Source: Sulfitobacter noctilucicola (GTDB taxonomy: Bacteria; Pseudomonadota; Alphaproteobacteria; Rhodobacterales; Rhodobacteraceae). Taken from it: DNA of 64,000 nucleotides. Position 1 is the first letter of the stretch; each line of letters starts with the position of its first letter. Below the pieces are notes generated by a model. That model was not told the origin of the DNA, did not search any database, and worked only from the letters and a program-made list of their open reading frames with translations. Below, piece after piece: positions 8,470 to 17,270 of the stretch. The stretch spans positions 1-64,000 of the forward strand of contig NZ_JASD01000001.1 of the NCBI RefSeq assembly GCF_000622385.1. The letters are read 5' to 3'. Made by a program: the position numbers and the translations under genes.

Positions 8470-9182
8470 TCTATAATATCTCCATTTAGAAAAGCACGGG
8501 CTTCGTCACTGCGTTGAGCGGCAAAGAAAGATGGCGCGTCAGCTTGTTCGCGCACAGTGCCATTCAAAAGAAAGATCACGTCGCTTGCAAGGCGCCGCGC
8601 CTGTCCAAGGTCGTGTGTTGTCATGATTATTCGCGTGCCCGCGTCAAAGGACGTGTGCAGCAACGTCTCGATTTCGCGGGTGGAACGCCCGTCAAGGTTG
8701 GCACAGGGCTCATCCAGAAACAGGACCTGCGGATCACGTATCAAGGCGCGCGCCAAAGCAAGCTTTTGCTGCTCACCTCCCGACAACAGTGTGGCAGGCC
8801 GGTCAAGCGCATCCGCCAACCCGATACGTCCCGCCCAATCGCTTACCCGCAAAGCGATCTCCGATCTGCGGACTTTCAAGAGCTGCAACGGAAAGGCAAG
8901 GTTCTGCCGCACAGACCGGCGCAGCATGATCGGTTTCTGGAACACATAAGCCTGCGCCTCGCGCGCCTGAACCGGCGTCACCGACCACCGCACAGATCCC
9001 CCGGACAACCGCTCGACACCGTGCAACACCTTGAGCAGGGACGTCTTGCCCGCACCGTTCGGCCCCAGCACAATCGTGAAACCTTTATCCTCAAGCTTCA
9101 GGTTCACAGGTCCAAGGATACGGGTGCCGCGTCGCTTCAGAACCACATCCTGAAGGGTGACAGACATGGGTTGCTTTACCAT
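8466..9182 (-). CDS. tupC: Tungstate ABC transporter ATP-binding protein TupC
   Basis: 238 residues with a complete ABC ATPase set: Walker A GPNGAGKTS (about residues 39-47), signature LSGGEQQKLALARAL, Walker B VLFLDEPCANLD and switch histidine in MTTHDLGQ. It energises the TupB permease. The ATG at 9182 lies inside the last codons of tupB; a second ATG five codons downstream (MSVTLQ) could also serve. No C-terminal TOBE/MOP regulatory domain is present, in contrast to ModC, as is usual for TupC. Confidence 0.9.
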   Translation of the reverse strand: MVKQPMSVTLQDVVLKRRGTRILGPVNLKLEDKGFTIVLGPNGAGKTSLLKVLHGVERLSGGSVRWSVTPVQAREAQAYVFQKPIMLRRSVRQNLAFPLQLLKVRRSEIALRVSDWAGRIGLADALDRPATLLSGGEQQKLALARALIRDPQVLFLDEPCANLDGRSTREIETLLHTSFDAGTRIIMTTHDLGQARRLASDVIFLLNGTVREQADAPSFFAAQRSDEARAFLNGDIIE

Positions 9183-9880
9183 CTGCCTTCCCTCTCTGTG
9201 CGCGACAGCGCGTGGATCGCGAAATTCAAAACCAGCGCCAGCGCGATAAGCACAAAGCCCAAACCAAGCGCCAAGGCAAAATCACCCTTACCCGTCTCAA
9301 GCGCAATGGCCGTGGTCAAGACACGCGTCGCATTGTCGATGTTGCCCCCGACGATCATAATTGCGCCAACTTCGCCGATGGCACGTCCGAAACCCGCCAG
9401 TGCTGCGGTCAGCAACGTGCGCCTGCCATCGCGGATCAGGGTCCAGATGCGTTGGCGCTTGGTCGTGTTCATTGAGATCAGCAGATCGTGATATTCCGCC
9501 CACAGCTCGCGCATGGCCTGATGTGTCACCGATGCGATCAGCGGCGTGATGATAATCACTTGCGCAATGATCATGGCGGTTGGCGTGAACAGCAAGCCGA
9601 AAACACCAAAGGGACCGGAACGCGACAGCAACAGGTAGACGATCAGACCGACGACAACTGGCGGCAAACCGATGAGGGCGTTCAGCGTGGCAATTGTCAT
9701 ACGGCGAAAGCGAAAGCGCCTGATGGCCAGCCATGTCCCAAAGGGCAGGGCGATGATGCAGGCGATCACAAGCGCAGAGAGGCTGACCTGCAACGACCTG
9801 AGTGTGATGTTCACAAGATCTGGATCGAGGGTAATGATCAGCCGGAACGCCGCCTGCATACCGGCCCATATTTCATTCAT
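9176..9880 (-). CDS. tupB: Tungstate ABC transporter permease TupB
   Basis: 234 residues with five or six membrane helices and the cytoplasmic EAA-type loop (GRAIGEVGAIMIVGGNI) that contacts the ATPase. The fold is that of the molybdate/tungstate permease family. The stop overlaps the tupC start, and the gene lies 31 bp after a small membrane-peptide gene of the fdh operon, so the transporter is probably co-transcribed with formate dehydrogenase. Confidence 0.9.
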   Translation of the reverse strand: MNEIWAGMQAAFRLIITLDPDLVNITLRSLQVSLSALVIACIIALPFGTWLAIRRFRFRRMTIATLNALIGLPPVVVGLIVYLLLSRSGPFGVFGLLFTPTAMIIAQVIIITPLIASVTHQAMRELWAEYHDLLISMNTTKRQRIWTLIRDGRRTLLTAALAGFGRAIGEVGAIMIVGGNIDNATRVLTTAIALETGKGDFALALGLGFVLIALALVLNFAIHALSRTEREGRW

Positions 9881-9911
9881 GACGTGGCTACCTGGCCTGT
9901 TGCACCGTCAC

Positions 9912-10040
9912 TCAGTCATCCAGACGCACGGCTGACCCGGCGGTCCGGTCCTGACTGGAAAAGCCGACTTGCCCAAGGATCAGATTTGCACCGACAGCGA
10001 TCACTGCAACGGCCACAAACGCGATAATCATAGCTTTCAT
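9912..10040 (-). CDS. 42-residue single-pass membrane peptide in the fdh operon
   Basis: A short frame starts at ATG 10040, 1 nt after the stop of the WD40-cytochrome gene, with GAGGAGAA close upstream inside that gene. The product begins MKAMIIAFVAVAVIAVGANL, a hydrophobic helix, and then has a short polar tail (GFSSQDRTAGSAVRLDD). No family recognised. The tight spacing, a good ribosome site and the clear helix-plus-tail design support a real gene. It could be a small subunit or assembly factor of the membrane-bound formate dehydrogenase, but this is inference. Confidence 0.7.
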   Translation of the reverse strand: MKAMIIAFVAVAVIAVGANLILGQVGFSSQDRTAGSAVRLDD

Positions 10041-10041
10041 C

Positions 10042-11349
10042 TCAGTTCTCCTCTTGCGCCGTAGCGCTGCGTAAAAAGTCGATCAGATCGTCGCGATCGC
10101 TGGGCTTGACGATACGTTGCATCGGCATCTTTGTCCCGGGGATATAGTGATCCGGGCCTATGTCAAACAAAGCATTGATCGTCTCGGCGGACCAGACGAT
10201 ATCCGACCCGTTCAATGTATCGGAATAGGTATAATCCGGCACGGTACCGGCCTTGCGGCCAAAGACTTGGTGCAGACTGGGGCCCGCTTTGCGCGCACTG
10301 CCCGCTGTCAATGTATGACAGATCGAACACTTGCGTTTGAACTGCCGCTCGCCGTTGGGCAGGCTTTCGGGTTTTTCCAGAAAACTGCGCGTGGTCCCCT
10401 GCATCGGTCCGTGTTCGTCCATCGTATCAACAGGCCAAGAATAGACCGTATCCTCAATCCCGCCTGCATGGATGTTTTCGCCATCAGGGGAAAAGGCCAA
10501 CGCCCAGATCGGCCCCTGACGCGTCGCACGAAAATCACGTGAGATTTTGAGGGTGTCCGTATCGATCACCATGATATACCCCTGACCGTCCCCCACGGCG
10601 AGTTGCCGGCTTGGCGCGTGAAAAGCCATCGAGAGGATCGGCCGCCGGTCGAGCGTGAAATCCGCGATCTGATCACCGGTCTTGGCATCAACGATACGGG
10701 TGCCGCCATCAACAGCACCATAAGCGATCCAGTCCGCCGTCACGATCATCCTGTTGATACCAAATCCGTGTTTCACCAGCGTGCGCGATCTGAGAACCGG
10801 TGCTGTCCCTTCCCAAATGCGCAATGTGCCGTCCGACGACGCTGAATAGAGCGCGTTTTCGGGACCATAGGCAACAGCGGTCACGTTTGATCGATGCCCC
10901 TTTAACACCGTCGGTTGCGCATCGTCCTGCGGCGTATCGCTTTGTGGCATTCCGGAGACGTTCACGAACCCGTCCCAACCCGCACTCGCTACCAAGCGGC
11001 CATCGGGCGACACCGCAATGGCGCTCACCTTTCCAAGGTGTTTGGTAACCTCAACTGGTCCGTCATTTCCGGGGTGCCACATCAGCACGCGGAAATCATC
11101 GCCACCGGACAGCAACGCCGGTGCCGCATCATAAGACAATGCCGTCACAGCCGCGCGATGTCCCTCAAACCAGCGGGGTCTTTCGCCATCCCAAAGGCCA
11201 ACAGAATTGTCAAAACTCGCTGTCGCAATCTGGCCGTTCGGGGCCACGGCGATGTCCATAATCGGCCCGCCGTGTCCCTTGAGGGTAAAGAACTCCTGCG
11301 CAGCCAGTGGACCGGCCATCAGCAGGGCTATGCACAAACCGCGCAGCAT
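10042..11349 (-). CDS. Periplasmic WD40 beta-propeller fused to a c-type cytochrome domain
   Basis: 435 residues with a Sec signal peptide (MLRGLCIALLMAGPLAAQ). Residues about 20-315 form WD40-type repeats with recurring motifs such as VSPDGRLVASAGWDG, ALYSASSDGTLRIWEG and AFSPDGENIHAGG. A class I cytochrome c domain follows: haem-binding CSICH at 341-345 and a likely methionine ligand in IPGTKMPMQRI. The gene abuts fdhC with no gap and precedes the 42-residue peptide and tupB. The propeller may dock on the periplasmic FDH complex while the haem carries electrons, but no role is established. WD40-cytochrome fusions occur in bacteria but are uncommon. Confidence 0.87.
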   Translation of the reverse strand: MLRGLCIALLMAGPLAAQEFFTLKGHGGPIMDIAVAPNGQIATASFDNSVGLWDGERPRWFEGHRAAVTALSYDAAPALLSGGDDFRVLMWHPGNDGPVEVTKHLGKVSAIAVSPDGRLVASAGWDGFVNVSGMPQSDTPQDDAQPTVLKGHRSNVTAVAYGPENALYSASSDGTLRIWEGTAPVLRSRTLVKHGFGINRMIVTADWIAYGAVDGGTRIVDAKTGDQIADFTLDRRPILSMAFHAPSRQLAVGDGQGYIMVIDTDTLKISRDFRATRQGPIWALAFSPDGENIHAGGIEDTVYSWPVDTMDEHGPMQGTTRSFLEKPESLPNGERQFKRKCSICHTLTAGSARKAGPSLHQVFGRKAGTVPDYTYSDTLNGSDIVWSAETINALFDIGPDHYIPGTKMPMQRIVKPSDRDDLIDFLRSATAQEEN

Positions 11350-12546
11350 CTATTCAGCGGGTGTTGCGCTTTCGGAGGAGGACTGCTTCTTGGCCTGCAC
11401 CTCTTCCACCCAAATCGAATGGTGCTCGCGTGCCCATTGCTCTTCGACCTCACCTGACCCCATGGCGTCATAGGCACCTTCCATACCGACCGTGCCGATA
11501 TAGATATGCGCCAGAATGATCGCCATCAGGACAAAGCTCATCATGGCGTGCCACAGTTGCGCATATTGCATCTCCTCATGCGGAGCGAGCGTTTCGCGCA
11601 GTTGGCCAAAGCCCAGAGCCTCCGGTATCCCGAGGCTGTTAAGCTTGGCGAAGGTCGCGGCAAACATGTTCAGCTCGAACGGGAAAAGCAAAGCAATGCC
11701 GGAGACCGAAATAGATGTGCCAAAAACGATCACGGACCAGAAGATCAGTTTCTGACCGGCGTTGAATTTCTTGGCGGGCGGGTGCCCTTTGGAAAAGATA
11801 CCGCCGCCTTTCAGCAGCCAGTTGATGTCTGTCCGGTCGGGCAGATTGTGAATGACCCACATGACAAAGATCATCACCAGCGCGATCATGAATGCCCAAG
11901 AGACATTGTTGTGTATCCACTTGGACCCCACCGCGACAGTCGCAAACGCCTCATGTCCAAAAGCAGGGATCAACACCTTGCGCCCGAAAAGCGATATCAA
12001 ACCGGTAAGGCCAAGCAGGACGAACGATCCCGCAAGCATCCAGTGGCCAAACCGCTCGATCGCCTTGAAGCGCTCGATCTTGCGGCCTGTTTTCTCACCA
12101 TCGATGCGGATGCGACCGCGGATCAGATAGAAGAGGCCAAGCAGCAAGATTGTGCCGCCCAACAGATAGGCCCCGTATGTCGCAAGAGGACCTTGGCGGA
12201 ATGTAAGCCACCGCATGCCCCCGTCCTGTATCAGCGTCGTGGAAGCAGGCCCGTCATTGGACGCTGTGATCTTCGCCTCGCCGAACCTGAGCGCACGCCA
12301 AAGTTCAGGGTCCGATGCACCGCCCAAAGTTCCGAGCTGTGTGCCAAGACCGGGTGCGCCATCAGGGTCGCCTATGTTGTTCCGGCGGAAACTGTTGTCC
12401 ACTTCCTCGCCCCGCTGGCGGGCAAGAATATCCTCCAACGTCTGTGCTCCGCCCGTTGCGGAACGGTCAGGCGTCACCGCCTCTTGCGCGTGGGGTGTGG
12501 TAACAACGGTCATTGAAAGCAGCAGCGCCATCAGCATGCGAAACAT
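11350..12546 (-). CDS. fdhC: Formate dehydrogenase cytochrome b556 (gamma) subunit
   Basis: 398 residues. A signal peptide (to about residue 21) and a periplasmic N-terminal region of about 90 residues come before four or more membrane helices of the FdnI/FdoI type. Histidines likely to bind haem b lie in ERFGHWMLAG, VIHNLPDR and QLWHAMMSF. The subunit anchors FdhAB to the periplasmic face and passes electrons from the iron-sulfur chain to quinone. The extended N-terminus is longer than in the E. coli protein but is common in alphaproteobacterial versions. A terminator-like hairpin separates it from fdhB upstream. Confidence 0.9.
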   Translation of the reverse strand: MFRMLMALLLSMTVVTTPHAQEAVTPDRSATGGAQTLEDILARQRGEEVDNSFRRNNIGDPDGAPGLGTQLGTLGGASDPELWRALRFGEAKITASNDGPASTTLIQDGGMRWLTFRQGPLATYGAYLLGGTILLLGLFYLIRGRIRIDGEKTGRKIERFKAIERFGHWMLAGSFVLLGLTGLISLFGRKVLIPAFGHEAFATVAVGSKWIHNNVSWAFMIALVMIFVMWVIHNLPDRTDINWLLKGGGIFSKGHPPAKKFNAGQKLIFWSVIVFGTSISVSGIALLFPFELNMFAATFAKLNSLGIPEALGFGQLRETLAPHEEMQYAQLWHAMMSFVLMAIILAHIYIGTVGMEGAYDAMGSGEVEEQWAREHHSIWVEEVQAKKQSSSESATPAE

Positions 12547-12573
12547 GGGGTTTCCTCTTGTTTCATATCAGCG

Positions 12574-12601
12574 AAAAAGGGCGACCCGTTTGGGCCGCCC
12601 T
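12574..12601 (-). terminator. Intrinsic-terminator-like hairpin between fdhB and fdhC
   Basis: On the reverse strand the arms AGGGCGGCCC and GGGTCGCCCT pair over 10 bp (one G-U) around an AAAC loop and are followed by a run of five T. It lies 27 bp upstream of the fdhC start. It would lower transcription of fdhC and the genes behind it relative to fdhAB, or mark the end of one transcript. Confidence 0.75.
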
Positions 12602-12625
12602 GATTTTACATTTGGTCAGGGCGTA

Positions 12626-13219
12626 TCAGCCGTCGCGCTGGCCGTATGCCGAACCCCAGCCCCATGCACCGGAACCGAAGCCGCGTGCAACCACACGCTC
12701 GCGGTAGATGCCTGAAACGACGTCGCCGTCACCCGCCAGCAACGCCTTGGTTGCGCACATTTCGGCGCAGATCGGCAGCTTGCCTTCCGCGATCCGGTTG
12801 CGGCCGTACTTGGCGAATTCAGCGGTGGAATGCGTTTCCTCAGGGCCACCGGCGCAGAAGGTACATTTGTCCATCTTGCCGCGTGAACCGAAGTTGCCGG
12901 CCTGCGGGAACTGCGGCGCGCCAAAGGGGCACGCATAAAAGCAGTAGCCACAACCGATGCACAAGTCTTTGGAGTGGAGCACCACCCCTTCCTCGTTCTG
13001 GTAAAAACAGTCTACAGGGCAGACCGCCATACAAGGTGCATCGGAACAGTGCATACACGCCACAGAGATCGACCGTTCACCCGGTGAGCCGTCATTGATC
13101 GTGACGACTTTCCGGCGGTTAATGCCCCACGGTACTTCGTGTTCGTTTTTACAGGCTGTGACGCAGGCGTTGCATTCAATGCAGCGTTCGGCGTCGACGA
13201 GAAACTTTGCTCTTGCCAT
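12626..13219 (-). CDS. fdhB: Formate dehydrogenase iron-sulfur (beta) subunit
   Basis: 197 residues with four ferredoxin-type cysteine groups: CIECNACVTACKNE near the N-terminus, CMHCSDAPCMAVCP, CIGCGYCFYACPFG, and a last group formed by CTFC and CAEMCATKAL. This matches the four [4Fe-4S] wires of FdnH/FdoH. It lacks the C-terminal membrane helix of E. coli FdnH, so attachment must come from the cytochrome subunit. It has no signal peptide and is expected to be carried out with FdhA by the Tat route. It follows fdhA by 12 bp. Confidence 0.93.
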   Translation of the reverse strand: MARAKFLVDAERCIECNACVTACKNEHEVPWGINRRKVVTINDGSPGERSISVACMHCSDAPCMAVCPVDCFYQNEEGVVLHSKDLCIGCGYCFYACPFGAPQFPQAGNFGSRGKMDKCTFCAGGPEETHSTAEFAKYGRNRIAEGKLPICAEMCATKALLAGDGDVVSGIYRERVVARGFGSGAWGWGSAYGQRDG

Positions 13220-13231
13220 TGGTTTTGCTCC

Positions 13232-16200
13232 TTACGCTACCGAGATTTTGCAAAGAGTGGCCTTGGTCTCTTGCATCTGGGTTACTGAATCATAGCCGTA
13301 GGTCTGTGCGGTGTTTGTGGATTCACCCAACACATATGGATCGGCACCTTCGGGATATTTGCTCCTCAGGTCTTCACCTTCCAGATGGCCGCCAAAGTGG
13401 AACGGCATGAATGCTACCCCTTCGCCGACCCGTTCGGTGACCATGGCCATCACTTTGACCTTGCCGCCTTCGGGGCCTTCGACCCAAACCTGTTCGCCAT
13501 CGCGCACACCGAGGTTGTTGGCATCACGTGTATTGATTTCGACGAACATGTCCTGCTGCAATTCAGCAAGCCACGGGTTTGAACGGGTCTCATCACCGCC
13601 ACCTTCGTATTCCACCAAACGACCGGACGTCAGGATCATTGGATAATCCTTGGAAAAGTCGTTCTTCTGGATCGAGGCATACATGGTCGGCAAGCGATAG
13701 AACTTGCGGTCCTCGTATGTTGGATAGTCCTCAACCAGATCGCGGCGGTTGGTGTAAAGCGGCTCGCGGTGAACCGGTACCGGATCAGGGAAGGTCCAGA
13801 CCACGGCACGCGCCTTGGCGTTACCGAAGGGCGCACATTCATGTGCAATCGCAACCCGCTGGATACCGCCCGACAGGTCGGTCTTCCAGTTGATCTTGCT
13901 GGCCTTCTCGTTGAAGTCGGAGGGGAACGGCGACATGGACTGTTCGCCGACTTCCTCATCCGCACCCTGTTCGCCCGACGGTTTGGTCAGGCCACTGGCA
14001 GCAGCGGTATCTGTTGCTGCCTCTCCGTCATCGGAATTGCCAACGTCACCTTCTTCAACATCCGACAGGCTGACACCTGCGACCTTCGCGATGGAGCGGC
14101 GCTCCGCATCGGTAAGCTCGCTGTCCCAACCCAGATCGACCAGCATCTGCATGGTGAATTCAGGATAACCATCCTGAATATCGGACCCTACGGAATAGAC
14201 GCCTTCGGCCAGCAGATTGTCACCATCACGTTCCACACCAAAGCGCGCACGGAACGTCAGGCCACCCTCGGACACTGGCTTGGACATATCGTAAAGGTTC
14301 GGTGTGCCCGGGTGATTCATCTCGGGCGTGCCCCAACATGGCCACGGCATACCGTAGTAATCACCATCCGCCGGTCCACCGACCGCCTGCAATGTTGTGC
14401 GGTCAAAGGTATGCTGGTTGGCCATGTGCTTTTTGATCCGCTCGGGGCTTTGACCCGTATAGCCGACCGTCCACATTCCCTTGTTGAACTCACGCGTGAT
14501 GCTTTCAACATTCGGGGTTTCGTCGTCATCCATCTCGATGTTGCGGAACAAACGATCCGCCCAACCGAACTTGTTGGCGAACTTGGCCATGATGACCTCG
14601 TCCGGCAGGCTTTCGAACAGCGGGTCAACCACCTTGTCGCGCCACTGGATCGAGCGGTTTGACGCGGTGACAGAGCCACGCGTTTCAAACTGGGTACAGG
14701 CCGGCAGAAGGTAAACGCCATCTGTGCGGTCATGCAGAATTGCAGAAACCGTTGGATAGGGGTCTACGACGACCAGCATATCCAGCTGCTCCATCGCGGT
14801 CTTCATTTCCTTCTGGCGGGTCTGCGAGTTCGGCGCATGCCCCCAAAGCACCATGGCACGTACCTTGTCGGGGTTGTCCATGTTGTCCGGATCTTCAAGC
14901 ACACCATCGATCCAGCGCGATACCGGAATGCCGGTAAGGTTCTGCAACGACTTGTCTTTGCCATCCGCATCTTTGGTCATCGCAAACTGGCTCTTGAGCC
15001 AGTCACTGTCTTCTTCCCAAACGCGGCCCCAGTGCGCCCATGCACCAGCGGACAGACCATAATAGCCCGGCAGCGTGTGCGACAGAACGCCAAGGTCCGT
15101 GGCACCCTGCACGTTATCGTGGCCGCGGAAAATGTTTGTACCACCGCCCGATGTGCCCATGTTGCCAAGCGCCAGCTGAAGCACGCAGTACGCGCGCGTG
15201 TTGTTGTTGCCGTTGGTATGCTGTGTACCACCCATACACCAGATCACGGTGCCGGGACGGTTGTTTGCCATCGTACGGGCAACGCGCTTGAGCTGGGAGC
15301 CAGGTGCACCGGTAACGCGCTCGACTTCTTCAGGTGTCCAGCGGTCAACTTCTTCCTTGATCTGGTCCATGCCCCAGACACGCGTGCGGATGAACTCTTT
15401 GTCTTCCCAACCATTGTCGAAGATATGCCAAAGGATACCCCAGACCAGCGCCACATCCGTACCGGGACGGAAGCGGACATATTCATCCGCATGGGCCGCT
15501 GTCCGCGTAAAGCGCGGGTCACAAACGATCACCGGCGCGTTGTTCTGCTCTTTCGCCTTCAACAGGTGAAGCAGGGACACAGGGTGCGCCTCGGCAGGGT
15601 TGCCGCCGATGATAAAGATCGCTTTGGAGTTGTGGATATCGTTGTAGCTGTTGGTCATCGCGCCATAGCCCCAGGTGTTCGCAACACCGGCAACTGTGGT
15701 CGAGTGACAGATACGCGCCTGGTGATCCACATTATTCGTGCCCCAATAGGCGGCGAACTTGCGGAACAGATAGGCCTGTTCGTTGTTATGCTTGGCAGAG
15801 CCGAGCCAGTAGACAGAATCCGGTCCGCTTTCCTCGCGAATGTTCATCATGCCATCGCCGATCTCGTCGATCGCCTGCTCCCACGAGATGCGCTTCCACT
15901 CACCACCCTCTTTTTTCATCGGGTACTTGAGGCGGCGTTCGCCATGGGCGTGCTCGCGTACTGCGGCTCCTTTGGCACAGTGCGCACCAAGGTTGAACGG
16001 GCTGTCCCAACCGGGCTCTTGCCCCGTCCAGACGCCGTTGGCGACCTCGGCCACAACGGTACAACCGACCGAGCAGTGCGTGCAGACTGATTTGATCAGG
16101 TCTACTTTGCCCGTCGCCGTTGCCGCAGCATTGGCCTGTGTCACGGTGCCACCTGTGGCGGAGATTGCAGCAAGGCCACCAATGGCCAGACCGGACCCGC

Positions 16201-16300
16201 GCAGGAACGCACGGCGGTCTACAGATTTTTCTGCAATGTCAGATAGTATGCCGGTCCGCTGGGGGCGTCGCGCAACCCCGTTGGTTTTTTTCTTCAGCAT
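13232..16300 (-). CDS. fdhA: Formate dehydrogenase catalytic (alpha) subunit, Cys-type, Tat-exported
   Basis: 1022 residues from ATG 16300, chosen because GGGAGG lies 7 nt upstream; a longer frame to 16381 has no such site. The twin-arginine signal DRRAFLRGSG is at residues 28-37. A [4Fe-4S] site uses Cys73, Cys76, Cys80 and Cys108 (CTHCSVGC ... AHCAKG). The metal ligand is Cys198 in QARICHST, where E. coli FdnG has selenocysteine. The molybdopterin domains continue to the C-terminus. It oxidises formate to CO2 in the periplasm with a Mo- or W-bis-MGD cofactor; the linked tup genes favour tungsten. An acidic, low-complexity insert (around residues 735-785) precedes the last domain. FdhBC and the accessory genes flank it on the same strand. 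Confidence 0.95.
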   Translation of the reverse strand: MLKKKTNGVARRPQRTGILSDIAEKSVDRRAFLRGSGLAIGGLAAISATGGTVTQANAAATATGKVDLIKSVCTHCSVGCTVVAEVANGVWTGQEPGWDSPFNLGAHCAKGAAVREHAHGERRLKYPMKKEGGEWKRISWEQAIDEIGDGMMNIREESGPDSVYWLGSAKHNNEQAYLFRKFAAYWGTNNVDHQARICHSTTVAGVANTWGYGAMTNSYNDIHNSKAIFIIGGNPAEAHPVSLLHLLKAKEQNNAPVIVCDPRFTRTAAHADEYVRFRPGTDVALVWGILWHIFDNGWEDKEFIRTRVWGMDQIKEEVDRWTPEEVERVTGAPGSQLKRVARTMANNRPGTVIWCMGGTQHTNGNNNTRAYCVLQLALGNMGTSGGGTNIFRGHDNVQGATDLGVLSHTLPGYYGLSAGAWAHWGRVWEEDSDWLKSQFAMTKDADGKDKSLQNLTGIPVSRWIDGVLEDPDNMDNPDKVRAMVLWGHAPNSQTRQKEMKTAMEQLDMLVVVDPYPTVSAILHDRTDGVYLLPACTQFETRGSVTASNRSIQWRDKVVDPLFESLPDEVIMAKFANKFGWADRLFRNIEMDDDETPNVESITREFNKGMWTVGYTGQSPERIKKHMANQHTFDRTTLQAVGGPADGDYYGMPWPCWGTPEMNHPGTPNLYDMSKPVSEGGLTFRARFGVERDGDNLLAEGVYSVGSDIQDGYPEFTMQMLVDLGWDSELTDAERRSIAKVAGVSLSDVEEGDVGNSDDGEAATDTAAASGLTKPSGEQGADEEVGEQSMSPFPSDFNEKASKINWKTDLSGGIQRVAIAHECAPFGNAKARAVVWTFPDPVPVHREPLYTNRRDLVEDYPTYEDRKFYRLPTMYASIQKNDFSKDYPMILTSGRLVEYEGGGDETRSNPWLAELQQDMFVEINTRDANNLGVRDGEQVWVEGPEGGKVKVMAMVTERVGEGVAFMPFHFGGHLEGEDLRSKYPEGADPYVLGESTNTAQTYGYDSVTQMQETKATLCKISVA

Positions 16301-16417
16301 TTTTAGTCCTCCCTTGCGTGCTCGGGAAAATTCCCTCGCTTGCTTGGTTATGGTTTGAAACCACGGACAGTCGGGCGTCACGCAACCAGTCGTCAGTGGG
16401 TCGTCTAATTCAACGTC

Positions 16418-16609
16418 CTAGAAGCGGGCGCTGTCGAGGTAAGCGCGGGTATGCGCCGTGTCCTGCATCTTTTCAGATGTCGGATCGACCGGGCTTGCCT
16501 CGGCCGAGTTTGCACCTGCGGCCAATGCTACCGCAGCTACTGGCGCGGTCGTACCTGCCAGTTTCAGAAAGTCCCGGCGGCTGGTGCCGTCTTCGCTCTT
16601 CTTGGTCAT
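16418..16609 (-). CDS. Small twin-arginine signal protein of formate dehydrogenase regions
   Basis: 63 residues from ATG 16609, with GGGAGGGAG upstream. It has the Tat motif SRRDFLKLAG, a hydrophobic stretch rich in alanine, and a short mature tail ending in TRAYLDSARF. This is the layout of the small Tat-target proteins found next to formate dehydrogenase genes (TIGR02811 type). The function is unknown; it might travel with FdhA or FdhB during export or act as a small subunit. It lies between the chaperone gene and fdhA. Confidence 0.88.
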   Translation of the reverse strand: MTKKSEDGTSRRDFLKLAGTTAPVAAVALAAGANSAEASPVDPTSEKMQDTAHTRAYLDSARF

Positions 16610-16664
16610 GGGGATGTCTCCCTCCCTTATTGTGGCGGGCATCCCCGCCGGTGATGTCACGGCG

Positions 16665-17270
16665 TCAGGCCGCGGTCATGCGAAATGCTTCGCGTTCGAT
16701 ATCCATGAATTCCCGGGCAACAGCACCAAGAGACGCATAAAGGATCGAATTCTTGGCCGCCTCCAGATCGGAAAAGAAATGGCCCGCCCATGGGGCGATA
16801 TGTTTATTGTAGAACGTCTTTTGGTCATCAAGCGGTGCCGGCGTGCCAAAGCGCCCGACGATCATTCCCGCCATCATTTCCATCAGCGACGCGATGTTGT
16901 CCTCAGGCTCATAGACATTCGGCGCACGGCTCATTGCTCGGGCCGCCATATCGGAGCGCAGCGTAGCCAGCGGCTTTTCGTTCAGAAATCCGGTCAGGTA
17001 ATAGCTCGCATAGGGCAGCAGCTCGCCACGTCCCAGTCCGATGAACAATGCGTTGAATTCGCTTTCCACCCGGGCCGGTTTGCTCGCTTTTGCTACCCGT
17101 GCAAGTCCCGCGATGGCCTGACCCATCCCGCTGTCGTCTCCGGATAGGCCCGCACATTGGTCAAGCAAAAGCTGGTCCGGCGGACCGGACAGCATCAGCC
17201 CCAGAAAGTTATAGAGATCCGCACGCAGGCGGTCTTCTGACGCGATTGAGATATCTTCGGCAGCGTTCAC
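16665..17270 (-). CDS. TorD/DmsD-family chaperone for formate dehydrogenase
   Basis: 201 residues, GTG start overlapping the previous stop (GTGA). It is all-helical, with a DLYNFLGLMLSG start and the EPEDNIASLMEMM motif (E-P-x-D-H/N) typical of TorD-family redox enzyme maturation proteins. Such proteins bind the Tat signal of a molybdoenzyme and hold it until its cofactor is inserted. Its place in the operon marks FdhA, or the small Tat protein, as the client. Confidence 0.9.
   Translation of the reverse strand: MNAAEDISIASEDRLRADLYNFLGLMLSGPPDQLLLDQCAGLSGDDSGMGQAIAGLARVAKASKPARVESEFNALFIGLGRGELLPYASYYLTGFLNEKPLATLRSDMAARAMSRAPNVYEPEDNIASLMEMMAGMIVGRFGTPAPLDDQKTFYNKHIAPWAGHFFSDLEAAKNSILYASLGAVAREFMDIEREAFRMTAA

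Noticed and set aside
8514-9491. Long open frame opposite tupC/tupB
   Set aside because: It covers an ABC ATPase with complete Walker and signature motifs on the other strand and shows no coding features of its own.
15700-15715. Selenocysteine in formate dehydrogenase
   Set aside because: The codon at the metal-ligand position (residue 198) is TGT for cysteine, not TGA, and no SECIS-type element is needed.
14732-16090. 452-codon open frame opposite fdhA
   Set aside because: The reverse strand encodes FdhA with all cofactor motifs. The antisense frame has no ribosome site or family resemblance and arises from the codon bias of GC-rich DNA.
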